Origin: Steroidobacter denitrificans
Lineage (GTDB): Bacteria > Pseudomonadota > Gammaproteobacteria > Steroidobacterales > Steroidobacteraceae
Assembly (NCBI RefSeq): GCF_001579945.1
Contig: NZ_CP011971.1
Location: forward strand, 1,452,001-1,516,000
Direction of reading: 5' to 3'
Length of the DNA: 64,000 nucleotides
The translations under genes and the position numbers were made by a program. Below, one piece after another: positions 51,060-60,385 of this stretch (positions are counted from its first letter, which is position 1; each line of letters starts with the position of its first letter). The notes below the pieces were generated by a model. That model ran no database searches and was not told the origin of the DNA. It saw nothing but the letters and a program-made list of their open reading frames with translations.

Positions 51060-51497
51060 ATGCGGGAAGTAACAAAAAGTGCGCTGGTGCCCTATACGCC
51101 GGCGCAGATGTATGCATTAGTCGCTGACATCGAGCGCTATCCCCAGTTCGTCCCCTGGCTGGACGGCGCGCGCGAACTCGAGCGTACTCAGGACTTCGTG
51201 GTGGGGTGTTTGGAGATGCGCCGTGCCGGCCTGCGTGAGCGTTTCACGACGCGCAATACGCTCACGCCGCCGCATGAAATCTCGCTTGCACTGGTGGAAG
51301 GACCGTTTCGGACCTTGGAAGGACGCTGGCGGTTCGACGCGATCGGTGATCGCGGTACCCGGGTCAGCTTATGGATACGATTCGAGTTTTCCAATGCCAT
51401 GCTATCCCTGCTGCTGTCACGTTCCTTCGAAAAGAATTGCGGGGAGCTGGTCGATGCATTCGTGGCACGCGCGCGCGCCGTGTATGGGAGGAATTGA
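51060..51497 (+). CDS. ratA: RatA/Coq10-type START-domain protein
   Basis: The 145-residue protein belongs to the polyketide cyclase/START family that includes ubiquinone-binding Coq10 and E. coli RatA (reported to block 70S formation). It shows [28 protein letters not shown]-like [33 protein letters not shown] and [11 protein letters not shown]. The conserved order smpB-ratA-rnfH-bamE supports the assignment. Ubiquinone handling is at least as likely as a toxin role. Confidence 0.92.
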   Translation: MREVTKSALVPYTPAQMYALVADIERYPQFVPWLDGARELERTQDFVVGCLEMRRAGLRERFTTRNTLTPPHEISLALVEGPFRTLEGRWRFDAIGDRGTRVSLWIRFEFSNAMLSLLLSRSFEKNCGELVDAFVARARAVYGRN

Positions 51498-51500
51498 GAC

Positions 51501-51845
51501 ATGGGCACCGAGCCTGTACCAGACCAGAGGATCCCAGTGCAAGTGGTCTATGCGCTGCCCGGCTACCAGGCGATCGTGGCGCTGGATGTGCCGGAGGGGG
51601 CAACGGCGTCCGAGGCCGTGACACTTTCTGGATTGCTGGATCGATTTCCGGAAATCGGTGCCGCACCGGAGGCCTGTGCCGTCTACGGTCGCCTCGTGCC
51701 TCCCAGCCATGTTCTGGCCGCTCAGGACCGTGTGGAGATCCTGCGTCCGCTATTGATCGATCCCAAGGAGAATCGCCGTCAAGTTGCCGCCAGGAACCAG
51801 GCCGCCACCCGACGTCAAACGGTTACTACCTGCCGGTCGCAGTAA
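51501..51845 (+). CDS. rnfH: RnfH family protein (UPF0125)
   Basis: A ubiquitin-fold protein of 114 residues with the family pattern QVVYALPGYQAIVALDVPEG, CAVYGRLVPPSHVL, DRVEILRPLLIDPKENRRQ. It is known as the second gene of the ratA-ratB pair; its biochemical role is unclear. It begins 3 bp after ratA and converges with bamE. Confidence 0.93.
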   Translation: MGTEPVPDQRIPVQVVYALPGYQAIVALDVPEGATASEAVTLSGLLDRFPEIGAAPEACAVYGRLVPPSHVLAAQDRVEILRPLLIDPKENRRQVAARNQAATRRQTVTTCRSQ

Positions 51846-51891
51846 CATGCGGCGGCGTGCGGCCGATGGTGATGCCTGGGTCGGCACCCCG

Positions 51892-52383
51892 TCAGGTGCT
51901 CCGGGCGAGCTCCGCCGGGCTGTCGCTCCGGGCGTTGCGATCGCTCGGGTCTGCTGCTTCATTCTGGGTATTGCTGGTGCGGCTGCCCTTGGCGGGATAC
52001 TCGATGCTCGCTACCTTGTCGGCGGCATCGAAGCGTACGATGAAATGTCTGTACTCGGGCTTCTTGAGGCGTCCCTGTTTCAAGTAGTACACGTAGTCCC
52101 AGCGCTCCTCGTGGAAGGGATCGGCTACCATGGGCGTGCCCAGGAGCGCACGTACCTGGACGCGGGTCATGCCCACGGCAACTCTGTCGATGTCTTCTTG
52201 GTCGAGGAAATTGCCCTGCTGGATGTCGATGCGATACACGCAGCCTGATAGAGCCAGTATCAGCAGAATGACCAGCGCAGCCAGTGCGCCGGCCGATGGA
52301 AAGACCGATGCGTAAAAGAAACGCCCGCCACGATGCTGGTAGTGCGGATGCCCGCTAGCGGGCTGTAATGTCGTATGTGTCAT
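51892..52383 (-). CDS. bamE: Outer membrane protein assembly factor BamE (SmpA)
   Basis: BamE is a small lipoprotein of the BAM complex. The 163-residue protein has a lipobox LALSGC (Cys48) after a rather long N-region. A BamE domain follows: IQQGNFLDQEDIDRVAVGMTR, VRALLGTPMVADPFHEERWDYVYY and RLKKPEYRHFIVRFD. The last 30 residues are a hydrophilic extension. It is divergent from fur across about 87 bp. Confidence 0.94.
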   Translation of the reverse strand: MTHTTLQPASGHPHYQHRGGRFFYASVFPSAGALAALVILLILALSGCVYRIDIQQGNFLDQEDIDRVAVGMTRVQVRALLGTPMVADPFHEERWDYVYYLKQGRLKKPEYRHFIVRFDAADKVASIEYPAKGSRTSNTQNEAADPSDRNARSDSPAELARST

Positions 52384-52470
52384 GATACGGTCCGACTGGT
52401 GTGGAGCGGCCCCGGCAGGTTGCAGAGCGATGGGCGGGGATGATACTCAAAAGCCGTTGGAGCCGCAGCG

Positions 52471-52932
52471 GTGTCGACAGGACGGGTGAAGCACGTGGAA
52501 AGCAGCGATCTGCGCAAGGCCGGACTCAAGGTCACACTGCCGCGCGTCAAGATTCTCGAGATTCTAGGCAGCGCGACGCCGCGGCACATGAGCGCGGAGG
52601 ACATCTACAAGCGCCTGCTGGAATCTAACGAGGATATTGGCCTGGCCACCGTGTATCGGGTGCTCACTCAGTTCGAATCGGTCGAACTGGTGACCCGGCA
52701 TCATTTCGAAGGTGCGACTGCCGTTTTCGAGCTGAATCTGGGGGAGCATCACGACCATATCGTGTGTCTCGACTGTGGCAAAGTCGAAGAGTTCATGGAC
52801 GCTGGAATCGAAGATCGCCAGCAGGCGATTGCGGAACGCCTGCAATTCGAGATCAAGGATCATTCCCTGATCCTGTATGGGCATTGCAAGCGGGAGAACT
52901 GTCCCAACCGACCGGCCAAGTCCGAGCGGTGA
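52471..52932 (+). CDS. fur: Ferric uptake regulator Fur
   Basis: Fur is the Fe2+-dependent repressor of iron uptake. The 153-residue protein has an N-terminal winged helix (LRKAGLKVTLPRVKILEIL, ATVYRVLTQFE), the metal-site histidines in GEHHDHIVC, and the structural zinc pairs Cys99/Cys102 and Cys139/Cys144. GTG 52471 has GGAG 8 nt upstream. An internal GTG at 52495 gives VESSDLRKAGLK, the length seen in many Fur proteins, and is an alternative start. Confidence 0.96.
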   Translation: MSTGRVKHVESSDLRKAGLKVTLPRVKILEILGSATPRHMSAEDIYKRLLESNEDIGLATVYRVLTQFESVELVTRHHFEGATAVFELNLGEHHDHIVCLDCGKVEEFMDAGIEDRQQAIAERLQFEIKDHSLILYGHCKRENCPNRPAKSER

Positions 52933-52934
52933 AC

Positions 52935-53024
52935 CTGATCCTCAAATCGACCTGACTTGACCGACCCGACTTGACCGGTCGGCGGATCTGATCCTCAAAC
53001 CGCCGGTACGCATCTGATCCTCAA
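52935..53024. repeat. Three spaced copies of CTGATCCTCAA between fur and recN
   Basis: CTGATCCTCAAA occurs at 52935-52946 and 52988-52999, and CTGATCCTCAAG at 53013-53024, in the 100-bp gap between convergent genes. A second motif GACTTGACCG occurs twice between the first two copies. The arrangement suggests local duplication; no terminator-like hairpin is obvious. Confidence 0.7.
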
Positions 53025-53034
53025 GCCGGATTTA

Positions 53035-54747
53035 TTAGAGTCTTGTCTTCTTGGCATTGCCGGTTTTTGCCTTTTTGGGACTGCCGGGGCGCAGCATCTC
53101 TGCCGCATGCGCGCGAGCCTTCTCGGTGATGTCGATGCCGCCAAGCATGCGGGCGATTTCCTCGACACGCTCCTCGGCATCCAGAAGTCGCAGCGCCGTG
53201 CGAGTGCTCTTGCCGTCGATCAGTTTGGTGACTCTGACATGGGCGTGTCCCTGGCTGGCCACCTGCGGCAGGTGAGTGACGCACAACACTTGGGCTCGCT
53301 CGCCGAGGGCGCGCAACTGCCGACCCACGATCTCGGCGACGCCGCCGCCGATACCCGCATCTACCTCATCGAAAACCAGGCAGGGCAGGGCATCGTTCTG
53401 GACGGCAGCGACCTGGATCGCCAGGCTGATGCGTGAAAGTTCGCCGCCGGAGGCAACCTTGGCGAGCGATTTCGGCGGTTGCCCGGGATTTGCGCTGACC
53501 AGGAATTCGATATCGTCGGCGCCGTGAAGACCCTGTGCTTCGGTGGGCAGGGGGCGTACATCGATACGCAGCTCGCCGCCGGGCATACCCAGGGTCTGCA
53601 TCAGAACGGTAATCTGCCGCGACAGGCGTCGTGCGGCGGCGACCCGTGCGGCGCTGAGCCGCTCACAGGCCTCCTGGAATGCTCGCTGGGCGGTTTCGAG
53701 GCGCTGATCGAGCCGTTCCAGCGAGATTTCCAGCGCCTCCAATTGCCGGTGCTCCTCTTCCAGGCGAAGGCGCAGCAGCGGTAATTCGCCAGGCTCGACA
53801 CGGTGTTTGCGGGCAATGGATTCCAATGCCGCCAGGCGTTGCTCGAGCCATTCCAGACGCTGTGGATCGGCGTCGAGATTGGATTCATAGTGCGCGACGG
53901 TATCGATACCCTCGCGCAAACAAATCAGACTTTCTTCCATCAATCCCGGCATGGGCTCGCAGCGCCCATCGAGCTGCGCAAGCCCGCGTGCCAGATGTAG
54001 AGCTCGGGCCAGCGCCTGCTCGGCATTGAAATCTTCTGCCTCGCGCAGGAGCAGCATGATTTCGCGGGCGCCGGAGGCCAGACGGCCATGCTGCGACAAT
54101 CGTCGGCGCTCCTCCGACAGTGCTTCGATCTCCCCGGGTTTGGGCTCCATCACCTCCAGTTCATGGAGGTGATGACGCAGCAGCTCCAGGCGCGTTTCGC
54201 GGCCCTGCGCCGTTGCGGCGCATCGTTCCCGCTCCTCCAGTAGAGCGCTGCGCGCGCGCCAGCATTGTGCGACCAGATTCTGCAGTTGCCGATGATCGGC
54301 GCTTTGATCCAGCAGCTCACGCTGGGCCGCCCGGCGTACCAACGATTGGAATTCCATCTGTCCATGGACGTCGAGCAGCACCTCGGCGAGCTGGCGCAGC
54401 GTCTGCAACGGCATGGTCTGTCCATTGATATAGGCGCGCGAGCGCCCGTCGGCAGACACTACGCGCCGCAATACACATTCGCCATCGTGATCGATCGCTT
54501 GTTCAGCCAGCCAGGCGCTGGCGGCTTCATTGCCGTGGATGGTGAATGTAGCGGACACTTCGGCGCGCGAGGCTCCGTGACGTATCACTTCGGTGCCGGC
54601 GCGCATGCCGGAGGCCAGCAGCAGGGCATCCACGAGAATGGATTTGCCGGCCCCCGTTTCGCCGGTGAGTACCGTCAGGCCCGGACCCAATCCGAGTTCG
54701 ACGGCGTCGATGATCGCGAAATCGCGGATCTGGATATGAACGAGCAT
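53035..54747 (-). CDS. recN: DNA repair protein RecN
   Basis: RecN is an SMC-like ATPase acting early in double-strand break repair. The 570-residue protein has a Walker A motif (residues 29-36, GETGAGKS), a long coiled-coil middle (about 150-370), and the C-terminal signature ASGGELSRISLAIQ with Walker B CLVFDEVDAGIGG. The start MLVHIQIRDFAII is typical. It is followed in the same direction by nothing on the minus strand and preceded by nadK 45 bp upstream. Confidence 0.97.
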   Translation of the reverse strand: MLVHIQIRDFAIIDAVELGLGPGLTVLTGETGAGKSILVDALLLASGMRAGTEVIRHGASRAEVSATFTIHGNEAASAWLAEQAIDHDGECVLRRVVSADGRSRAYINGQTMPLQTLRQLAEVLLDVHGQMEFQSLVRRAAQRELLDQSADHRQLQNLVAQCWRARSALLEERERCAATAQGRETRLELLRHHLHELEVMEPKPGEIEALSEERRRLSQHGRLASGAREIMLLLREAEDFNAEQALARALHLARGLAQLDGRCEPMPGLMEESLICLREGIDTVAHYESNLDADPQRLEWLEQRLAALESIARKHRVEPGELPLLRLRLEEEHRQLEALEISLERLDQRLETAQRAFQEACERLSAARVAAARRLSRQITVLMQTLGMPGGELRIDVRPLPTEAQGLHGADDIEFLVSANPGQPPKSLAKVASGGELSRISLAIQVAAVQNDALPCLVFDEVDAGIGGGVAEIVGRQLRALGERAQVLCVTHLPQVASQGHAHVRVTKLIDGKSTRTALRLLDAEERVEEIARMLGGIDITEKARAHAAEMLRPGSPKKAKTGNAKKTRL

Positions 54748-54792
54748 GGTGGCGGCCGATGTCTGGCGAAGGAGCCCTGATGAGGGCGGACG

Positions 54793-55734
54793 TCAATCGG
54801 AGAATTGTTCGGCGGCGCGATCGCCGCGGCCCCAGCGCAGTTTCGAGCGCAGGATACGGTAATAATCATGATCGGCGGGATGCAGCAGTATGACATGCTC
54901 GGGTGCCGGCTGGATTACCAGCCGGCCGCCGGGGGCCAGCTCCCCCAGCGAGCAGCCGTCGCAGAGCACCTGAGCCTGGGTGTCGGCCCGCGGTAGCAGC
55001 CGCAGCTCCACCGTTGATGTGCCGCGCACGACGATGGGCCGGTCGGACAGCGTGTGTGGACAAATCGGTGCGAGCACCATGGCATCGAGTTCCGGATACA
55101 GGATCGGTCCGCCGCAGGACAGGGCGTAGGCTGTCGAGCCGGTTGCCGTGGCGACGACGATGCCGTCGCCGCCATGTGTATTGACATAACGCCCATCGAT
55201 CCAGGTTTCGAAGTCGAGCATCCGGCCGGTCTGCCATTTCTGCAGCACGACATCATTCAGTGCATGGCCGCTGCGGCTGGGCAGATTCGGATCCGCAGGA
55301 AGGGGCGCGATGGCTCCCGGGGGCAGCAGCGTCGCCTGAAGCATGGCGCGGCGATCCCGTACATGCCGCCCCGCCAGGACTTCGTCGAGCCGCTCGCGCA
55401 TTTCCGCGATACCGATGTCGGCAAGAAAGCCCAGCCGTCCACGATTGACGCCCACCACCGGCGTCGTACGGGGCGAGGCGAGACGTGCGGCATGCAGCAT
55501 CGTGCCGTCGCCGCCGATAGCCACCAGCAGATCCGCCAAATAGGCCAACTGGTTTTCCGGATGGCGCTCGACGGCGAGTTCGCCGAAATCGACGCAGCAG
55601 CCGGCGTCCACCATGACACGGCATCCTCGGCTGTGCAGGTGCGTAGCCAGGATCTGCATGGACTCCACCACGCGGGTATCGCGATCGTTGCCGATGAGGG
55701 CCAGTGTCTGGAAAATGTCGGTGGCGCTGGGCAT
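54793..55734 (-). CDS. nadK: NAD kinase
   Basis: NadK phosphorylates NAD to NADP. The 313-residue protein has the GGDGT motif (residues 74-78), GRLGFLAD, LNDVVLQK (the NE/D motif) and ATATGSTAYALSCGGP. The start MPSATDIFQTLALIGN is the first in-frame ATG giving a good N-terminus. It is divergent from hrcA; the nadK-recN pair is transcribed together on the minus strand. Confidence 0.96.
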   Translation of the reverse strand: MPSATDIFQTLALIGNDRDTRVVESMQILATHLHSRGCRVMVDAGCCVDFGELAVERHPENQLAYLADLLVAIGGDGTMLHAARLASPRTTPVVGVNRGRLGFLADIGIAEMRERLDEVLAGRHVRDRRAMLQATLLPPGAIAPLPADPNLPSRSGHALNDVVLQKWQTGRMLDFETWIDGRYVNTHGGDGIVVATATGSTAYALSCGGPILYPELDAMVLAPICPHTLSDRPIVVRGTSTVELRLLPRADTQAQVLCDGCSLGELAPGGRLVIQPAPEHVILLHPADHDYYRILRSKLRWGRGDRAAEQFSD

Positions 55735-55784
55735 GAGGCATTATTTAGCACGGTCAGGATGACTGCGCATGTTCAAGGCTCGGC

Positions 55785-55812
55785 TTGACAGGTTTAGGGG
55801 GCATGTTAGCTT
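55785..55812 (+). promoter_or_regulatory. Putative sigma-70 promoter of hrcA
   Basis: A perfect TTGACA (55785-55790) with TAGCTT (55807-55812) after 16 bp lies 46 bp before the hrcA ATG. A small dyad TTATG / CATAA (55835-55851) follows, and the transcribed leader is AT-rich. No CIRCE element (TTAGCACTC-N9-GAGTGCTAA) was found here. Confidence 0.5.
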
Positions 55813-55858
55813 GCCGAAAAATACCGTATTCGTATTATGTTCGTAGCATAACAGACGG

Positions 55859-56926
55859 ATGACGATGTCCTCGCAGACCACGACAGACGAGCTGCTCAGC
55901 GATCGCGCCCAGCAATTGCTGAAGATGCTGGTCGAACACTACATACGCGACGGCCAGCCAGTCGGATCGCGCACGCTGTCGCGCGACTTAGGTATGAATC
56001 TGAGCGCCGCCACGATCCGCAATGTCATGGCGGACCTGGAGGCACTGGGCTTCGTCGCATCCCCGCATACCTCCGCCGGACGCGTGCCCACCGATAAGGG
56101 CTATCGATTCTTTGTCGATACGCTGCTGAAATTCCAGCCGCTCGAAGATGAAAAGATCGCCGCCATCCAGACACGCCTGGACGAACACACCGATGACCCC
56201 AAGGCGCTGGTGGCCGCCGCATCGCAGCTTCTCTCGAACGTAACGCGTCTGGCCGGGGTCGTCACCCTGCCCAGGCAAAGCCATGCATCCTTGAGCCAGA
56301 TCGAATTCGTTCCCCTGTCCGATAACCGGGTGCTGGCGATTCTGATCGTCAACGGACGAGAGGTTCAGAACCGCATCCTGCATCTGGATCGCTACTATAG
56401 TCCCGACGAGCTGCGCCATGCGTCCAACTATTTGAATCAGGAATTCGGTGGCAAGGAACTCCGCGAGGTACGCGAGCATCTGCTCAATCAGCTCAAGGAA
56501 ACGCGCGAGCATTTGAATCGAACCATGCTGGATGCGATCCACCTGGCTCAGCATGTCGTCAATACGCCGGTCAACGGCCGCATGGAATATGTGATGGCCG
56601 GAGAGACGAACCTGATGGGGTTCGCCGAACTGTCCAACGTGGAGAAGCTGCGTCGGCTATTCGAAGCCTTCACGCAGCAGCGTGACATCCTGCATCTGCT
56701 GGATCAGAGCTTGAAGGCCGAAGGGGTGCAGATCTTCATCGGCCAGGAATCGGGCTACACGATACTGGACGAGTGCAGTATCGTCACGGCCCCGTACACG
56801 CTGGACAGGGAGGTCGTCGGGGTCCTTGGGGTGATCGGCCCTACCCGCATGGCCTATGAGCGGGTGATTCCGATCGTCGATATCACGGCGAAGCTGCTGG
56901 GATCGGCCTTGAATTCGCGCGCCTGA
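55859..56926 (+). CDS. hrcA: Heat-inducible transcription repressor HrcA
   Basis: HrcA represses heat-shock operons through CIRCE sites and is stabilised by GroEL. The 355-residue protein has the winged-helix N-domain (VEHYIRDGQPVGSRTLSRD, ATIRNVMADLEALGF, HTSAGRVPTDKGYRFFVD) and the GAF-like C-domain ending with EVVGVLGVIGPTRMAYERVIPIV. The start at 55859 or 55865 is equivalent. The order hrcA-grpE-dnaK-dnaJ is conserved in this lineage. Confidence 0.97.
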   Translation: MTMSSQTTTDELLSDRAQQLLKMLVEHYIRDGQPVGSRTLSRDLGMNLSAATIRNVMADLEALGFVASPHTSAGRVPTDKGYRFFVDTLLKFQPLEDEKIAAIQTRLDEHTDDPKALVAAASQLLSNVTRLAGVVTLPRQSHASLSQIEFVPLSDNRVLAILIVNGREVQNRILHLDRYYSPDELRHASNYLNQEFGGKELREVREHLLNQLKETREHLNRTMLDAIHLAQHVVNTPVNGRMEYVMAGETNLMGFAELSNVEKLRRLFEAFTQQRDILHLLDQSLKAEGVQIFIGQESGYTILDECSIVTAPYTLDREVVGVLGVIGPTRMAYERVIPIVDITAKLLGSALNSRA

Positions 56927-57036
56927 CCCGCAATTCCCCCGAATTCCTCCCTGGCCGCGATTCTTGGACGCCTGGCGCCGAAGCGGTCGTGGAATATTTT
57001 TGTCGTCGAATGTCGAGATTGGGAGAGCCAGAAACA

Positions 57037-57576
57037 ATGACCGATCCATATGAGCCGGAGCGCACCCTGGGTACCGGACCGACACAGACATCAGGACTTG
57101 CCGATGAGGCCCCCGAGGTCGCCGAACTGCAGACTGCGCTGGCTGCCGCGGAAGGCCGGGCTCAGGAAAGCAAGGATCTGTATCTTCGCGCGCTGGCCGA
57201 AGTCGAGAATGTACGCAAGCGGGCGGCCCGTGACGTGGAACAGGCGCACAAGTTCGCGCTGGAGCGCTTCGTCAATGAACTGATCGGCGTGAAGGACAGC
57301 CTGGAGGCCGGTGTGGTCAGCGCCGGCACGGCGGACGCCTTGCGAGAGGGTTCAGCGGCAACTCTGAAGCTGCTGGTGAAAGCCTTCGAGCAAGCCGGCG
57401 TCGTCGAGATCGAACCGGCGGGCGAGCCGTTCAATCCCGAGCTCCATGAGGCCATGGCGACCCAGCCGTCTGCGGAACATGCCACCGATACCGTGCTGCA
57501 GATCATTCAGAAAGGGTATCAGCTCAACGGCCGGCTATTGCGTCCGGCCCGTGTAATCGTTGCTAAAAATAATTAA
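57037..57576 (+). CDS. grpE: Nucleotide exchange factor GrpE
   Basis: GrpE releases ADP from DnaK. The 179-residue protein has a long helical segment (about 30-90) with YLRALAEVENVRKRA, then the C-terminal beta domain with EPFNPELHEAM and VLQIIQKGYQLNGRLLRPARVIV. The ATG at 57037 has GGAG upstream and gives the usual acidic N-terminal tail. It lies 110 bp after hrcA. Confidence 0.97.
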   Translation: MTDPYEPERTLGTGPTQTSGLADEAPEVAELQTALAAAEGRAQESKDLYLRALAEVENVRKRAARDVEQAHKFALERFVNELIGVKDSLEAGVVSAGTADALREGSAATLKLLVKAFEQAGVVEIEPAGEPFNPELHEAMATQPSAEHATDTVLQIIQKGYQLNGRLLRPARVIVAKNN

Positions 57577-57890
57577 TAAATAAATAGGTTATAGTGTTTA
57601 TAGAAAGTAATTTATCAGATTTGACCGCGGTCTGGGTCTTGGCTGCTCTACGAAGGGTGCTCCTGGTCTCGGATTCGATCGCCCTCCCGGCAGGCATCTA
57701 TCCCCCGGGCCGAGACAGACGGCTGCCGTTCGGGCGGATCCAGGCTTGTGGATCCCGAGTTCGTAGGTCCCGGGTTCGTAGCGGTCGGCGGGTACGGCGG
57801 TTGCACGATGGCGAGGCGCCCAGACAGACGCCGACATGCCTCATTTTCGATCCCGTCGCATGTATTCCCCATCCTATCGTTCGTGACGAT
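57577..57890. other. Unusually long grpE-dnaK spacer
   Basis: The first 60 bp after grpE are strongly AT-rich (TAAATAAATA-type runs). The following 200 bp are GC-rich with an imperfect 15-bp direct repeat (CCCGAGTTCGTAGGT / CCCGGGTTCGTAGC, 57754-57782). No gene or structured RNA was recognised. The whole gap to dnaK is 485 bp, far more than in most relatives. Confidence 0.5.
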
Positions 57891-57919
57891 CTTGAAAGCG
57901 CCTGGGGACAACCGCATTT
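57891..57919 (+). promoter_or_regulatory. Sigma-32-type heat-shock promoter of dnaK
   Basis: CTTGAAA (57891-57897) and CCGCATTT (57912-57919) are separated by 14 bp. The sigma-32 consensus is CTTGAAA-N11-16-CCCCATnT, so the -35 is perfect and the -10 differs at one base. The start would fall about 135 nt before the dnaK ATG. Confidence 0.7.
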
Positions 57920-58061
57920 AACACGCCATCAATAGGCCAGGTTGCCGGCAGAGGGTGAAGCTTCGCCGGAAAACCATTGCCGGTTTGTATTTCAACCCAC
58001 GTGTTTTCAAAGTTTTCGAACTGGAACTGAAAGCCAAGTAAAGATTCAGGAGCTATCGGTC

Positions 58062-59996
58062 ATGAGTAAAGTCATTGGTATCGACCTCGGCACGACGAAC
58101 TCGTGCGTCGCGATCATGGACGGCGGCAAGCCGCGGGTCATCGAGAACAGCGAAGGTGATCGCACCACGCCTTCGATCGTCGCGTTCACCAAAGACGATG
58201 AGGTACTGACCGGCCAGTCGGCCAAACGTCAGGCCGTGACCAATCCCCAGAATACCTTGTTCGCGATCAAGCGGCTCATCGGCCGTCGCTTTCAGGACGA
58301 GGTCGTGCAAAAGGACATCGAAATGGTGCCCTACAAGCTGGTGAAGGCCGACAACGGCGATGCCTGGATCGAAGCCAACGGCAAGAAAATGGCTCCGCCG
58401 GAGGTCTCCGCGCGGGTGCTCATGAAAATGAAGAAAACGGCTGAGGATTTTCTGGGCGAACCGGTCACCGAGGCGGTCGTGACGGTGCCGGCCTATTTCA
58501 ATGACTCGCAGCGTCAGGCTACCAAGGATGCCGGGCGCATCGCCGGCCTGAACGTCAAGCGCATCATCAACGAGCCGACGGCGGCGGCCCTGGCCTATGG
58601 CATGGACAAGCTCGGCGGCGATCGCAAGATCGCCGTGTACGATTTAGGCGGCGGCACGTTCGACGTATCGATCATCGAGGTGGCGGATGTGGACGGCGAG
58701 CGCCAGTTCGAGGTGCTCGCCACGAATGGTGACACCTTCCTGGGCGGCGAGGACTTCGACAAGCGGATCATCGACTATCTCGGCGAGGAGTTCCTCAAGG
58801 AAAGCGGCGTCGACGTACGCCGCGATCCGCTGGCCATGCAGCGCCTGAAGGAGGCGGCCGAGAAGGCCAAGATCGAGTTGTCCTCCAGCCAGCAGACCGA
58901 AATCAACCTGCCGTATATCACCGCCGATGCCTCCGGTCCGAAACACCTGAACATCAAGCTGACCCGAGCCAAGCTCGAGTCGCTGGTGGAGGACCTGGTT
59001 CAGCGTACGATCGGACCCTGCCGCACCGCGCTGAAGGACGCGGGCGCATCGATCAAGGATGTTTCCGAGGTGATCCTGGTCGGCGGCCAAACGCGCATGC
59101 CGCTGGTTCAAAAGGCTGTCAAGGATTTCTTCGGCCAGGATCCGCGCAAGGATGTCAATCCGGATGAGGCCGTGGCCGTCGGGGCTGCGATTCAGGGCGG
59201 TGTGTTGTCCGGCGAGGTCAAGGACGTACTGCTGCTCGACGTGACACCCTTGTCGCTGGGCATCGAGACGCTCGGCGGGGTGATGACCAAACTGATCGAA
59301 AAGAACACGACCATCCCGACCAAGGCGAATCAGACCTTCTCGACGGCCGATGACAATCAGGGCGCCGTGACCATCCACGTGCTGCAGGGCGAGCGCCAGC
59401 GTGCCGGCGACAACAAGTCGCTGGGCCAGTTCAACCTGGAGGGAATTCCGCCGGCACCGCGCGGCCTGCCGCAGATCGAGGTGACATTCGATATCGACGC
59501 GAACGGTATCCTGAACGTGTCGGCGAAGGACAAGGCCACCGGCAAGGAACAGAAGATCGTCATCAAGGCCTCCAGCGGCTTGTCGGAGGATGAAATCAAG
59601 CGCATGGTCTCGGATGCCGAGTCGCACGCCGAGGAAGATCGTAAGTTCCGGGAACTGGTCGAGTCGCGCAACAAGGCCGATGCCTTGGTGCACACCACTG
59701 AGAAGACTCTCAAGGACCTGGGTGAGAAAGTGTCGGCGTCCGATCGCGCCAATGTGGAATCGGCACTGACCGATCTCAAGCGAGCACTGGATGGCGACGA
59801 CAAGGATGTGATCGATACCAAGGCCAATGCCCTGGCGCAGGCCTCGGCGACGATCGCGCAACAGGCCTACGCTCAGGCAGAAGCGGCAGCCGGCGAGGCA
59901 GATGCGAGCGGGGCGGGCGGGGCGGGCGGCGGCCCGGCCAAGGACGATGTGCTCGATGCCGAGTTCGAGGAGGTCAAGGACAAGAAGGAAGGTTGA
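58062..59996 (+). CDS. dnaK: Molecular chaperone DnaK (Hsp70)
   Basis: DnaK binds unfolded polypeptides in an ATP-controlled cycle with DnaJ and GrpE. The 644-residue protein has the ATPase start [46 protein letters not shown]-type [11 protein letters not shown], the linker [16 protein letters not shown], and a Gly/Ala-rich tail ending in [18 protein letters not shown] lies 9 nt before ATG 58062. An upstream ATG at 57942 would add 40 atypical residues. Confidence 0.99.
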   Translation: MSKVIGIDLGTTNSCVAIMDGGKPRVIENSEGDRTTPSIVAFTKDDEVLTGQSAKRQAVTNPQNTLFAIKRLIGRRFQDEVVQKDIEMVPYKLVKADNGDAWIEANGKKMAPPEVSARVLMKMKKTAEDFLGEPVTEAVVTVPAYFNDSQRQATKDAGRIAGLNVKRIINEPTAAALAYGMDKLGGDRKIAVYDLGGGTFDVSIIEVADVDGERQFEVLATNGDTFLGGEDFDKRIIDYLGEEFLKESGVDVRRDPLAMQRLKEAAEKAKIELSSSQQTEINLPYITADASGPKHLNIKLTRAKLESLVEDLVQRTIGPCRTALKDAGASIKDVSEVILVGGQTRMPLVQKAVKDFFGQDPRKDVNPDEAVAVGAAIQGGVLSGEVKDVLLLDVTPLSLGIETLGGVMTKLIEKNTTIPTKANQTFSTADDNQGAVTIHVLQGERQRAGDNKSLGQFNLEGIPPAPRGLPQIEVTFDIDANGILNVSAKDKATGKEQKIVIKASSGLSEDEIKRMVSDAESHAEEDRKFRELVESRNKADALVHTTEKTLKDLGEKVSASDRANVESALTDLKRALDGDDKDVIDTKANALAQASATIAQQAYAQAEAAAGEADASGAGGAGGGPAKDDVLDAEFEEVKDKKEG

Positions 59997-60385
59997 TCCT
60001 TCCGCGGCGGCCGCATGCCAGGCGGTCGCCGCCCCAGCTTTTCCAGATCGGGTCGCAGGGTCGGGTCGCAGGATCGGCTCTCGGGAGCCGGTCTCCCGAG
60101 CCAGGTTTCAGGGCCGATCTCCCGAACCCGGACTCAGGGCTGGATTTCTCCTCCCGAGCCAAGTCTCAAGGGCGGATCTTTCGGGTTGGCGGTAGAGACT
60201 GCCTGATCCCCTGCAGACCGGATTGTCGGGGAAGCTGGCTGCCCTCTGGCGAGGCGCCCCCAGAAAGGCGCCCCCAGAAAGGCGCCTCCAGGAGGCGCAG
60301 GTCAGCTGCCGGAGGATGCCGGTGTCGAGAGGATGAGATTGCGCCGCCGGCGAGCCGGATGAAATGTTCGACAAGACGGATAACG
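59997..60385. repeat. dnaK-dnaJ spacer packed with short degenerate repeats
   Basis: This 389-bp gap holds three kinds of repeat. A 13-bp unit TCGGGTCGCAGGG/A occurs twice (60048-60073). Three degenerate units of about 28 bp begin TCTCCCGAGCC or a close variant near 60093, 60118 and 60148. A 14-bp unit GGCGCCCCCAGAAA occurs twice (60253-60280), then a partial third that forms the palindrome GCGCCTCC-A-GGAGGCGC (60282-60298). No gene is visible. The final hairpin could affect dnaJ expression. Confidence 0.75.

Noticed and set aside
55741-55858. Possible CIRCE element before hrcA
   Set aside because: A TTAGCAC half-site exists at 55745, but no matching GAGTGCTAA arm lies 9 bp downstream.
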